Below are positions 1 to 7,322 of a stretch of 23,426 bases of DNA, piece after piece. This DNA is from an uncultured Eubacteriaceae bacterium. Lineage in GTDB: Bacteria > Bacillota > Clostridia > Eubacteriales > UBA1433. How positions within the stretch are numbered: the stretch's first letter is position 1; every line of letters starts with the position of its first letter. The stretch is from NCBI GenBank assembly GCA_937880125.1, contig CALFLU010000094.1, positions 1-23,426 of the forward strand, written 5' to 3'. The notes beneath the pieces are model-generated. The model was not told the origin of the DNA. It saw only the letters and a program-made list of their open reading frames with translations, and did not search any database. Both the position numbers and the translations under genes were made by a program.

Positions 1-43
1 GGTACTTGGCGGGCGACTGCCTGGAAGAGTAGGTCGTTGCGGG
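1..43 (+). rRNA. rrf: 5S ribosomal RNA, 3' end (partial)
   Basis: The first bases match the conserved 3' third of bacterial 5S rRNA: CTTGGCGGG, then GACTGCCTGGAAGAGTAGG, then the closing GTCGTTGCGGG. The rest lies upstream of the window. The exact 3' end is estimated from the family. A tRNA cluster follows about 12 bases later, the usual layout at the end of a Firmicutes rRNA operon. Confidence 0.85.
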
Positions 44-54
44 TTTTTTTATTT

Positions 55-129
55 TCCTCAGTAGCTCAATGGTGGAGCACCCGGCTGTTAACCGGTAGGT
101 TGTTGGTTCGAGTCCAACCTGAGGAGCCA
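55..129 (+). tRNA. tRNA-Asn (anticodon GTT)
   Basis: A full cloverleaf can be drawn. The acceptor stem pairs TCCTCAG (55-61) with CTGAGGA (119-125), the discriminator is G, and CCA is encoded at 127-129. The anticodon loop CTGTTAA gives GTT, and the T-arm has GGTTCGAGTCC. The outermost anticodon-stem pair looks like a C/T mismatch. It is the first tRNA of a four-gene cluster after the 5S gene. Confidence 0.95.
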
Positions 130-132
130 TCT

Positions 133-207
133 GGCCCCTTGGTCAAGCGGTTAAGACACCGCCCTTTCACGGCGGTTACAGGGGTTCGAATCCCCTAGGG
201 GTCACCA
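133..207 (+). tRNA. tRNA-Glu (anticodon TTC)
   Basis: The acceptor stem pairs GGCCCCT (133-139) with AGGGGTC (197-203), the discriminator is A, and CCA is encoded at 205-207. The anticodon stem CCGCC/GGCGG encloses CTTTCAC-type loop bases giving anticodon TTC. The T-arm reads GGGGTTCGAATCCCC. It is three bases from tRNA-Asn and so probably part of the same transcript. Confidence 0.95.
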
Positions 208-223
208 TTTTTTCTTATATTGC

Positions 224-300
224 GGTCCGGTAGTTCAGTTGGTTAGAATGCCAGCCTGTCACGCTGGAGGTCGAGGGTTCGAGCCCCTTCCGGATCGCCA
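224..300 (+). tRNA. tRNA-Asp (anticodon GTC)
   Basis: The acceptor stem pairs GGTCCGG (224-230) with CCGGATC (290-296), including one G-T wobble. The discriminator is G and CCA is encoded at 298-300. The anticodon arm CCAGC-CTGTCAC-GCTGG gives GTC. It is the third gene of the cluster. Confidence 0.95.
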
Positions 301-307
301 TATTTTC

Positions 308-383
308 GCTGGTATAGCTCAATTGGCAGAGCAGCTGATTTGTAATCAGCAGGTTGCGGGTTCGAGTCCCATTACCAGCTCCA
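308..383 (+). tRNA. tRNA-Thr (anticodon TGT)
   Basis: The acceptor stem pairs GCTGGTA (308-314) with TACCAGC (373-379), the discriminator is T, and CCA is encoded at 381-383. The anticodon arm CTGAT-TTGTAAT-ATCAG-type gives TGT. It is the last tRNA before the cluster's terminator. Confidence 0.95.
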
Positions 384-397
384 TATGAAAAACGAAA

Positions 398-423
398 GAA
401 AACCACGTATTTGCGTGGTTTTC
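398..423 (+). terminator. Rho-independent terminator of the rRNA/tRNA operon
   Basis: A perfect 10-bp stem, GAAAACCACG (398-407) with CGTGGTTTTC (414-423), closes a 6-base loop. A T-rich tail (ATTGTTTTTATTT) follows. It lies 14 bases after tRNA-Thr and ends the stable-RNA transcript. Confidence 0.85.
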
Positions 424-542
424 ATTGTTTTTATTTCAGGATTTTTTATAATTAATTTGCTTATTTGTGTCACTTTTGTGTCGCATTGCTCGGTTTTACA
501 TACCTGAGATGTTGAAAAATAAATGTCATTATTGAATGTCTA

Positions 543-583
543 AAAATTACCCATTGCAGGATTTTCCTGCAATGGGTAATTTT
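543..583 (-). terminator. Strong hairpin terminator, probably for the minus-strand flavoprotein gene
   Basis: An 18-bp perfect inverted repeat (543-560 with 566-583) has a 5-base loop. The A-rich start and T-rich end make it usable in both directions. It lies 51 bases beyond the stop of the minus-strand flavoprotein gene, with no unterminated plus-strand gene before it. The 119 bases between this and the tRNA terminator hold no convincing gene, only a 16-codon minus-strand ORF at 436-486. Confidence 0.8.
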
Positions 584-634
584 ATGTGTTTACGTCTTTC
601 AATCAAAAATAAGATGGTTTGATAAAGTGAGCAA

Positions 635-2626
635 TTAAATATCCAGTGCTGCGAAAAAGCCGCTGTGAATAGCTGTTTGGATATTGCCCACCACATCAGC
701 ATCGCCGATGACTCTGACGTCCCCAAATTTGGTTTTCAATGTTTGGTAGAGGGAGTTTTCGGGCTTAGTGCCGAAGGCAACCACCACATGGTCGCAGGGG
801 ACCGAGAGTGTTTCGCCCGATTGGGTGTTGAGGGCTTCCACGCTGTCTTCGTTGAATCTGGAAATTTTGGTATTGGTCAAAATTTGTGCGCCACCTGTGG
901 ACAAAATATTGAGCAGTGTCAACATGGTAATCAATTCTTCTTTTATGAGAATTGCCGGCAACATTTCAATAATTGAAACTTCACAGCCTTTTTCCAACAA
1001 GAAATGCGCGGTTTCGCCGCCGATTTGTCCGCCGCCTGCCACGACGACTTTTCCGGATAAGTCAGCGTTGCCTTTTAGAACCTCTTCTGCCGTATAGACA
1101 TTTTTGTTATCGATACCGGGGATGTTGGGAATCAACGCATTAGCACCGGTGGCAAGTAAGACAACATCCGCCGATATGCTGTTCAGGTTATTGGCAGAAA
1201 CAGGGGTGTTGAGATGGATGTTTACGTTGGGCAGACGAGAGAGTTGTTCGGCATAAAACGCAGGGATATAGTTCAGAACATCTTTTGCCGGTGGGAGTGA
1301 GGCGGTTAGGAGTTGTCCGCCGCAGATTTTATCGGAGGCTTCATACATGTCAACGATATGTCCGCGTTTTCCGAGGGTATAGGCGGCTTCCAGACCCGCG
1401 GGGCCTGCGCCTATGATGGCGATGTTTTTGGGCGCGCGTGTCTTTTTAACTCGAGCACCTCGCTCGCTTTCGCGGCCAGCTTGGGGATTGAATGTGCACC
1501 GCAGCGGTAAGTTGTTTAAGATGCGGGTACCGATGCAATGGTTGCAGGTGATGCATTTGCGCAGCCCTTTAATATCTCCTTCGGATATTTTTTTGACCCA
1601 ATCCGGCTCGCAAATCCAACCCCGGGACAGAGAAATAAAGTCCGCTTTGCCGTCGGCGAGGATGTCTTCCGCCATTTGAGGCTCATAGAGTCTGCCTTGG
1701 GTGATGACGGGGATGTTGACAGTGCTTTTCATAGCTTCCGCCAAGGGCACCAATACACCCTGGGGAAGATAAAAAGGCGGAATAAGCATATGCATGGACT
1801 CAAAGATACCCGCGCTGCAGTCGATGGCGGCAACGCCTGCTTCTTCAAGCATTTTGCCCATTTGTTTGGATTCTTCAATGCCCCTGCCGGCATCGCCCAT
1901 AAATTCGTCAATGGACATGCGCACGATGAGAGGGAAGTCTTTACCCGCATGTTTTTGGCAGGAAGCGATAATTTCCAGCAAAAAGCGCATTCTGTTTTCT
2001 AAACTGCCGCCATATTCATCCTCTCTATCGTTGAAATAGGGCGTCAAAAATTGTGAAATCAGATATCCTCCCACGGCGTGGATATAAAACGCATCAAAGC
2101 CTGCGACTTTTGCGCGTCCTGCACAGAGCCCGAAGGCTTCCACGGATTTATGGATTTCATCAACAGTCAACTTTCGCACTTTGCGCTGCGCTACCATGGA
2201 CTGCTTTTCGCTGGGGCCGACATTCGAAACATCACAGACTCCTTGGCTGCCCTTGTCGTAGGGAAAACCCAAAGACTGCGCGCCGCCGCCGGGCGAGACG
2301 ATGATGGATATTTTCGCCCCTGCGCGGTGCACCTCCTCCGTGAGCTGTGACAACATGGGAATATATGCGTTGTCGTCAATGCGCAGTGAGCCAGCATAGG
2401 GGTCAATGGGGTCGATTTTTGTATTGCCCTGCGCGGAATGCACAACGATTAGCCCTGCGCCGCCTTTTGCGCGACGGACATAATAGTCGATAATAGGGCG
2501 AGTGACTTCGCCGTCCGAGGAAGCATACAGCGTCTCGGTGGGACCCATAATTACATGGTTTTTCAGTGTCAAATTCCCGATTTGACCGGGTGCCAGCAGG
2601 TGGGGAAAATTTGTATTTGTGTTCAT
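635..2626 (-). CDS. NADH:flavin oxidoreductase, 2,4-dienoyl-CoA reductase / enoate reductase-like (FMN, 4Fe-4S, FAD)
   Basis: The 663 residues match the three-part layout of FadH, enoate reductases and trimethylamine dehydrogenase. Residues 7-345 form an FMN TIM barrel, including SQFLTPYFNDREDEYGG (191-207). Four cysteines (358, 361, 364, 377) form a 4Fe-4S site with C-x2-C-x2-C-x12-C spacing. An FAD Rossmann motif (IIGAGPAGLEAA) starts near 404 and an NAD motif (VVAGGGQIGGE) near 552. Known members pass electrons from NAD(P)H through FAD and the cluster to FMN and reduce a C=C bond of an enoyl-CoA or enoate; a few act as dehydrogenases. The substrate is not predictable here. The usual HxxHGYL active-site motif reads HAVGGYL (183-189), so the second histidine is glycine. 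The ATG is preceded on its strand by GGAG eight bases upstream. It diverges from the ptb-buk operon, so a role in the same acyl metabolism is plausible. Confidence 0.88.
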   Translation of the reverse strand: MNTNTNFPHLLAPGQIGNLTLKNHVIMGPTETLYASSDGEVTRPIIDYYVRRAKGGAGLIVVHSAQGNTKIDPIDPYAGSLRIDDNAYIPMLSQLTEEVHRAGAKISIIVSPGGGAQSLGFPYDKGSQGVCDVSNVGPSEKQSMVAQRKVRKLTVDEIHKSVEAFGLCAGRAKVAGFDAFYIHAVGGYLISQFLTPYFNDREDEYGGSLENRMRFLLEIIASCQKHAGKDFPLIVRMSIDEFMGDAGRGIEESKQMGKMLEEAGVAAIDCSAGIFESMHMLIPPFYLPQGVLVPLAEAMKSTVNIPVITQGRLYEPQMAEDILADGKADFISLSRGWICEPDWVKKISEGDIKGLRKCITCNHCIGTRILNNLPLRCTFNPQAGRESERGARVKKTRAPKNIAIIGAGPAGLEAAYTLGKRGHIVDMYEASDKICGGQLLTASLPPAKDVLNYIPAFYAEQLSRLPNVNIHLNTPVSANNLNSISADVVLLATGANALIPNIPGIDNKNVYTAEEVLKGNADLSGKVVVAGGGQIGGETAHFLLEKGCEVSIIEMLPAILIKEELITMLTLLNILSTGGAQILTNTKISRFNEDSVEALNTQSGETLSVPCDHVVVAFGTKPENSLYQTLKTKFGDVRVIGDADVVGNIQTAIHSGFFAALDI

Positions 2627-2676
2627 TGTTTTGCTCCGTTTGAAATAATTTATTGATATGAAATCAATTACATCCT

Positions 2677-2685
2677 ATTATAGCA
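2677..2685 (-). promoter_or_regulatory. Extended -10 promoter of the minus-strand flavoprotein gene
   Basis: Read on the minus strand this is TGCTATAAT, a perfect extended -10 element. No good -35 is present, as is common for extended -10 promoters. It would give a leader of about 45 bases. Confidence 0.5.
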
Positions 2686-2967
2686 TAGTCATTAAGAATT
2701 TCTGTTTGATTTTGATATTTTATTTTGTCGGAGCAATAAAGGAAGCCAAATTAGTGGTGTCTGATGCTCTTGTTGTGTGATTTTGGTTTATGAAGATGCA
2801 AAAAGCAGCAACGCAAAGGATTGATAATGGAGTGGTGCAACGAAATGCTGCAAAAATGGGCAGATACTTGCTAAAGTTGTGATTTTGGTATTGTTTTTAG
2901 GCGGGAAATAAGCTAAACTATTTCTAATGTGTTAAATTAAACACAAAGGGTATGAAAGGAGAAAAAT
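2686..2967. other. Intergenic control region of the ptb-buk operon
   Basis: This stretch between the divergent flavoprotein and ptb genes has no credible ORF. It holds a sigma-54-like site (2857-2872), two exact copies of TGTGATTTTGGT (2776-2787 and 2878-2889), an inverted repeat GCAGCA/TGCTGC (2805-2810 and 2846-2851), and a near-perfect 18-bp palindrome (2928-2945). A weak sigma-A pair, TTGTTT (2891-2896) and TAAACT (2914-2919) with 17-base spacing, is also possible. The ptb ribosome site GGAG is at 2958-2961. Confidence 0.5.
2857..2872 (+). promoter_or_regulatory. Candidate sigma-54 (-24/-12) promoter for ptb-buk
   Basis: TGGGCAGATACTTGCT has GG and GC separated by ten bases and a full TTGCT -12 half, against the consensus TGGCACG-N4-TTGCW. 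The -24 half deviates after TGG. In Bacillus subtilis the bkd operon containing ptb and buk is SigL-dependent, which makes the position sensible. No activator gene is visible here. Confidence 0.4.
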
Positions 2968-3867
2968 ATGAATTTTAATAGTATTATTGAAAAAGCAAAA
3001 AGTGGTGAAATGAAAAGCATCGTCGTTGCCGCTGCCCAGGATTCGCATGTATTGGGTGCAGTATCCGAAGCATCAAGTATGGGTTTGGTAAAACCGATTT
3101 TGGTGGGCAATGCCGACGAAATCAAAAAAATAATTGCAGAGCATTCGTTTAAATTGGAGGATGCCGAAATTATTCATACGGATAACGACGCAATGAGCGC
3201 GGAGGTTTCCGTGAAAATGGTTGCAGAAGGCAAAGCAGACGTGTTGATGAAGGGTCTGCTTGGGACAGCTACATTGTTAAAAGCTGTTTTGAACAAAGAA
3301 TGGGGACTGCGCACAGGCAACTTGTTGAGCCATGTGGGCATCATTGAAAGCAAAGAATCTGCTGATAAATTGTACTTTTTGACGGATGGCGCCATGGTAA
3401 TGTATCCTGATTTGAATCAGAAAATCGGATTGATCAACAACGCCGTGAAAATTGCACGTTCATTCGGTATCGAAACACCGAAGGTGGCTTGCATTGCCGC
3501 TGTTGAAGTGGTTAATCCCGATATGCCTGCGACTTTGGACGCAGCAGCATTGACCGTAATGAACCAAAGAGGACAAATCAAAAACTGTATCGTTGACGGA
3601 CCGTTGGCTTTGGACAATGCGGTATCGCTTGAAGCGTCCCAGCACAAGGGAATTTCTTCTCCGGTTGCAGGTCAGGCAGATATTTTGCTGGTACCCAACA
3701 TTGAATCCGGTAATGTGTTGTATAAAACATCCACCTATCTCGGCGGATGCGAGACAGCAGGGTTGTTGGCAGGCGCTGCAGCACCGATTGTACTCACAAG
3801 CAGAGCCGACAGCACAGCATCCAAGCTCAAATCCATTGCTTGCGCAGCTGTTGCTTCGCAAAAATAA
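2968..3867 (+). CDS. ptb: Phosphate butyryltransferase
   Basis: The 299-residue protein has the usual length of Ptb, the PTA_PTB-fold enzyme converting butyryl-CoA (or a branched acyl-CoA) and phosphate to acyl-phosphate and CoA in the cytoplasm. Recognisable blocks are KGLLGTATLLKAV (95-107), GLRTGNLLSHV (113-123), a central DGPLALDNAVS, and the C-terminal PIVLTSRADS near 273-282. The start is fixed by AAAGGAG six bases before the ATG. Butyrate kinase follows after 38 bases and a common terminator closes the pair, so together they convert acyl-CoA to acid plus ATP. Sequence alone does not settle whether butyryl-CoA or isobutyryl/isovaleryl-CoA is preferred. Confidence 0.93.
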   Translation: MNFNSIIEKAKSGEMKSIVVAAAQDSHVLGAVSEASSMGLVKPILVGNADEIKKIIAEHSFKLEDAEIIHTDNDAMSAEVSVKMVAEGKADVLMKGLLGTATLLKAVLNKEWGLRTGNLLSHVGIIESKESADKLYFLTDGAMVMYPDLNQKIGLINNAVKIARSFGIETPKVACIAAVEVVNPDMPATLDAAALTVMNQRGQIKNCIVDGPLALDNAVSLEASQHKGISSPVAGQADILLVPNIESGNVLYKTSTYLGGCETAGLLAGAAAPIVLTSRADSTASKLKSIACAAVASQK

Positions 3868-3905
3868 GAAAATAACAAATAGAAAAAAATTGTAAGAGGT
3901 AATTT

Positions 3906-4982
3906 ATGGAAAAAACATTTCGCGTATTGACAATTAACCCCGGTTCGACATCTACAAAAATTGCTGTTTTTGATAATGAAACAAAGGTGATCGAACAGAC
4001 ATTGCGTCACTCAAACGAAGAATTGGCACCTTTCAAAAATATCATTGAACAATTCGATTTCAGAAAAAATATCATTTTGGATTGTCTGAAAGAAAACAAT
4101 ATTTCTACGGAAAGCCTGGATGCGGTGGTTGGCAGAGGCGGCAACTTAAAACCCCTTGCCAGCGGCACTTATGTTGTGAATCAAGCAATGATTGATGTGT
4201 TGACCGACAAAAATACCGCGCAGCATGCTGCTAACTTGGCGGCGGTGATTGCAGAAAACATCTCTTCGCAGCACAATATTCCTGCTTTTATTGTGGATCC
4301 GCCCAGCGTGGATGAAATGGATGAAGTAGCACGCATATCGGGGCTGCCCGAGTTGCCGAGAAAAAGCCGTTTTCATGCATTAAACCAAAAGGCCATCGCA
4401 AAACGCGCAGCAAAAGAAATGGGCAAACCCTATGCGGAACTCAACATGATCGTGGCGCATTTGGGCGGCGGCGTGTCGGTGGGTGTTCACAGAAAAGGTC
4501 TTGTTATTGACACCAACAACGCACTCAACGGAGATGGCGCTATGACACCGGAGCGTTGCGGCACTCTGCCCACGGGCGACTTAATTGAACTTTGCTATTC
4601 AGGTAAATACACCTTTGACGAAATGAAGAAAAAAACCGTTGGAAACGGCGGACTCGTTGCTTACTTAAACACCAATGACGGCAGAGAAGTCGGCAAAATG
4701 ATTGATGCGGGAGACGAAAATGCCAAACTGGTTTATCAGGCACTTGCTTATCAGGTAGCAAAAGAAATCGGTGCCGGCGCAGCCGCATTGAAAGGTGATG
4801 TGGACGCAATTTGTATCACAGGCGGCCTGGCTTATGACAGCATGCTGGTTGGCTGGATTAAGGAATATGTAGAATTTATTGCAGAAGTTCGCGTATATCC
4901 CGGCGAGGACGAACTGATTGCACTGGCACAGGGTGCACTGCGCATTCTTAACAACGAAGAAGTAGCGGCAGAATACAAATAA
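3906..4982 (+). CDS. buk: Butyrate kinase
   Basis: The 358-residue ASKHA-fold acid kinase makes ATP from butyryl phosphate (and often branched acyl phosphates) in the final step of acid formation. The phosphate-binding NPGSTSTK is at 11-18, followed by VVGRGGNLKPLASGTY (74-89), the adenine-side HLGGGVSVG (185-193), NNALNGDGAMTPERCGTLP (204-222) and a C-terminal ITGGLAYD. All signature blocks are intact and the length is typical. AGAGG lies six bases upstream of the ATG. It is the second gene of the ptb-buk operon and is followed at once by a strong terminator. Confidence 0.93.
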   Translation: MEKTFRVLTINPGSTSTKIAVFDNETKVIEQTLRHSNEELAPFKNIIEQFDFRKNIILDCLKENNISTESLDAVVGRGGNLKPLASGTYVVNQAMIDVLTDKNTAQHAANLAAVIAENISSQHNIPAFIVDPPSVDEMDEVARISGLPELPRKSRFHALNQKAIAKRAAKEMGKPYAELNMIVAHLGGGVSVGVHRKGLVIDTNNALNGDGAMTPERCGTLPTGDLIELCYSGKYTFDEMKKKTVGNGGLVAYLNTNDGREVGKMIDAGDENAKLVYQALAYQVAKEIGAGAAALKGDVDAICITGGLAYDSMLVGWIKEYVEFIAEVRVYPGEDELIALAQGALRILNNEEVAAEYK

Positions 4983-4994
4983 AAAGAATTTTGC

Positions 4995-5028
4995 AAAAAA
5001 GACCTTCTGTGCAGAAGGTCTTTTTTTT
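4995..5028 (+). terminator. Rho-independent terminator after buk
   Basis: GACCTTCT (5001-5008) pairs with AGAAGGTC (5013-5020) around a 4-base loop. Six A's precede the stem and eight T's follow it. It separates ptb-buk from the acyl-CoA dehydrogenase operon. Confidence 0.92.
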
Positions 5029-5316
5029 ATTAGATTGCACATGGTGAACAAATCGATCAGAAAAAAGCAAAGGCATGAAAAGTTTGTGTTAAAAATCATT
5101 ATGTGTCATAGAGAGGACAAATAAATTCGAACCGATCATGGTAGATGGAAAGGCAGTCTAATGGCAGTATATGACGAGTAATTGAGGTGAATATAAGAAA
5201 AAAACAATTTACATAGCGAATAGGAAGAAAATACGGTATAATATATATTCAACAAAAATAGAAAATATACAACTTTGCGAAATGTTTAAATTTTAGTTGA
5301 AAGAGAGAGAAAAAAA
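5029..5316. other. Intergenic region before the acyl-CoA dehydrogenase, with candidate promoter
   Basis: No credible ORF is seen. A perfect TATAAT lies at 5237-5242, followed by an AT-rich start region. The best -35 at 17-base spacing is poor (TAGCGA, 5214-5219), and the better TTTACA (5208-5213) is 23 bases away. The gene's ribosome site is a purine run, AAGAGAGAG, just before the ATG. Confidence 0.45.
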
Positions 5317-6453
5317 ATGGCGATTATTTTAACGGAAGAACAAAAAGAATTAAAAGCGTTAATTAAAGAGTTTATGGAAAACGAAGTGATTCCCTATGCG
5401 CAAGAATATGACGAAAGAGGGGAATTCCCCGAAGAAATTTTAAAAAAAGCCCATGAAATGGGTCTTGGGTGCATGAACATTGAAGAGGAATTCGGCGGCT
5501 CGGGCCTTGACAATGAAACCATGGCGGTGCTCATTGAAGAAATGGCCTACGGGGAAGCGGGGGTATCGACTTCATTGACGGTATCAGGGCTTGCCTATGA
5601 ATGTGTGCGCGACTTTGGCAGTCAAGAACAGAAAAAACTGATTGCAGAGGCGATTGTAGCCGGAAAATATGTCAGCTTTGCGCTGACCGAAGCGGACGCG
5701 GGCAGCAATGCCGGCGCGGCAAGATGCAGCTATGCACTGGACGGTGACGAATATGTGATCAACGGCAGCAAAGCCTTTATTACCAATGCATCCTATGCGG
5801 ATTATCACCTTGTTTTCGCGACAAAGGATCCCGCGCTCGGCGTGAGAGGGCTGTCGGCTTTCATTGTTGCCAATGACACCCCCGGTGTGAGCAGAGGCAA
5901 AAAAGAAAACAAAATGGGTCTGCGCCTGTCCAACACCAGCGACTTGCATTTTGACAATGTGCGCGTATCCAAAGATATGTTGGTAGGCAAAGAAGGTCTT
6001 GGCTTTAAAATGGCGATGACATCGCTGGATGTGGGCAGAATTCTCATCGGGGCCGCGGCTACGGGCATTGCGCAGCGCGCATTGGACGAATCGGTCAAAT
6101 ATGCGAAGCAAAGAAGCCCCTTTGGTCAACCCATTGCCACACACCAGGCAGTGCAGTTTATTATTGCGGATATGGCCATTGAAATTGAAGCGGCAAGGCT
6201 GCTTACGAAAAATGCGGCGATTTTAAAAGACAAAGGGATGCGTATTTCCAAAGAAGCCGCTATTGCAAAGTCTTTTTCCTCCGACGTAGCCATGAAAGCC
6301 ACCACGGATGCAGTGCAAATTCTTGGCGGGTATGGATATTCAAAAGAGTATCCCGTGGAAAAATTGATGCGTGATGCGAAAGTATATCAAATCTTTGAAG
6401 GTACCAATCAAATTCAACGAATCGTTATTTCCGGTGCTGTATTAAAAGAATAG
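5317..6453 (+). CDS. Acyl-CoA dehydrogenase (short-chain / butyryl-CoA dehydrogenase-like)
   Basis: This FAD enzyme of 378 residues has the length of short-chain acyl-CoA dehydrogenases. The signature block is FALTEADAGSNAGA (121-134), followed by a flavin-contact loop ITNASYA (155-161). The arginine-containing segment LGGYGYSKEYPVEKLMRD precedes the catalytic glutamate in FEGTNQIQR (Glu361). The etfB and etfA genes follow directly. In anaerobes such a set reduces crotonyl-CoA or a related enoyl-CoA with electrons from the ETF, sometimes by electron bifurcation. With ptb-buk upstream, butyrate formation or branched-chain/aromatic acid fermentation fits. The exact acyl specificity is not visible. 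The start is supported by a purine-rich run but no canonical GGAGG. Confidence 0.92.
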   Translation: MAIILTEEQKELKALIKEFMENEVIPYAQEYDERGEFPEEILKKAHEMGLGCMNIEEEFGGSGLDNETMAVLIEEMAYGEAGVSTSLTVSGLAYECVRDFGSQEQKKLIAEAIVAGKYVSFALTEADAGSNAGAARCSYALDGDEYVINGSKAFITNASYADYHLVFATKDPALGVRGLSAFIVANDTPGVSRGKKENKMGLRLSNTSDLHFDNVRVSKDMLVGKEGLGFKMAMTSLDVGRILIGAAATGIAQRALDESVKYAKQRSPFGQPIATHQAVQFIIADMAIEIEAARLLTKNAAILKDKGMRISKEAAIAKSFSSDVAMKATTDAVQILGGYGYSKEYPVEKLMRDAKVYQIFEGTNQIQRIVISGAVLKE

Positions 6454-6458
6454 AACGG

Positions 6459-6500
6459 TATCACATTGTGTGATAATCAGAAATGATGCGCCTGTGGCGC
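6459..6500 (+). promoter_or_regulatory. Two short palindromes in the acd-etfB gap
   Basis: TATCACA (6459-6465) and TGTGATA (6469-6475) form a perfect 7-bp dyad with a 3-base centre. GCGCC (6488-6492) and GGCGC (6496-6500) form a second dyad. Neither has a T-run, so they are more likely mRNA-processing or stabilising hairpins, or an operator, than a terminator. Function is unknown. Confidence 0.5.
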
Positions 6501-6524
6501 TGAAGACTGCAAAGGAGATAAAGT

Positions 6525-7313
6525 ATGAATATACTGGTATGTGTCAAACAGGTACCGGATACGGAAGAAATAAAAATTGACCCGATAACGGGAAGTTTAA
6601 TACGAGAAGGCGTTGCTGCGATTTTAAACCCATTGGATGCCTGTGCACTGGAAGCGGCAGTGCGGCTCAAAGAAGCCTATGGCGGCAAAGTAACCGTATT
6701 GAGCATGGGACCGCCGCAGGCGAAAGAAGCGTTGAAGCAATGCGTTGCCGTGGGCGCCGACGAGGCGGTGCTGATTACGGACAGAGCCTTTAAAGACGCC
6801 GACACGCTGGCTACGAGCTATGCGCTGAGTATGACTGCAAAACAGCTGGGTGAGTTTGACGTCATTGTATGCGGAAAGCACACGCTGGACGGTGAGACGG
6901 GACAGGTGGGTCCGCAAATTGCAGAGCACATGGACTGGTCTCAAGTAACCCATGTGATGGATATGAAAGTGGAAGAAGGCAAATTGGTGGCTGTCAGAGA
7001 AATGGAAGACGGACGTGAGGTGGTGGAAGCGACGCTGCCTTGTGTGGCGAGCGTGACCAAGGCTTCCTATACGCCGCGCTATCCTACGATCAAAAGCAAA
7101 TTGGCGGCAGGAAAAAAAGAAATTTTGACACTTTCCGCAGATGAAATTAAAAACCTGGACAAAGAGCGAATCGGCATGAGCGGATCGAGAACCAAGGTGG
7201 CCAAAAGTTTTTCGGCTCCTACTGGTCAAGCCGGCATGGTCATTCAAGAAGAAACCGGAGAAGCAACCGGCAGAAAATTGGCTCGCATTTTGCACGAAGC
7301 CAAACTGGTGTAG
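6525..7313 (+). CDS. etfB: Electron transfer flavoprotein beta subunit
   Basis: The 262-residue protein begins with MNILVCVKQVPDTEEIKIDP and carries NPLDACALEAAVRLKE (35-50) and CGKHTLDGETGQVGP (116-130), the conserved blocks of EtfB. It pairs with EtfA and carries AMP or a second FAD depending on the ETF class. It shuttles electrons to or from the acyl-CoA dehydrogenase encoded upstream. AAAGGAG lies seven bases before the ATG. The gap to the dehydrogenase gene is 71 bases with two hairpins and no obvious promoter, so acd-etfB-etfA is probably one operon. Whether this ETF bifurcates cannot be decided by eye. Confidence 0.93.
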   Translation: MNILVCVKQVPDTEEIKIDPITGSLIREGVAAILNPLDACALEAAVRLKEAYGGKVTVLSMGPPQAKEALKQCVAVGADEAVLITDRAFKDADTLATSYALSMTAKQLGEFDVIVCGKHTLDGETGQVGPQIAEHMDWSQVTHVMDMKVEEGKLVAVREMEDGREVVEATLPCVASVTKASYTPRYPTIKSKLAAGKKEILTLSADEIKNLDKERIGMSGSRTKVAKSFSAPTGQAGMVIQEETGEATGRKLARILHEAKLV

Positions 7314-7322
7314 GAGGCGGCA

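Noticed and set aside
215..406. Minus-strand 63-codon ORF containing GNGTRTRNLLITNQLL
   Set aside because: It is antisense translation of tRNA-Asp and tRNA-Thr, a familiar spurious protein arising from tRNA clusters.
665..2445. Several plus-strand and other-frame ORFs across the flavoprotein gene
   Set aside because: They lie wholly within a well-supported gene on the minus strand and have low-complexity, shadow-like translations.
5208..5242. TTTACA ... TATAAT as a standard sigma-A promoter pair
   Set aside because: The spacer is 23 bases, too long for a normal promoter; only the TATAAT is retained.
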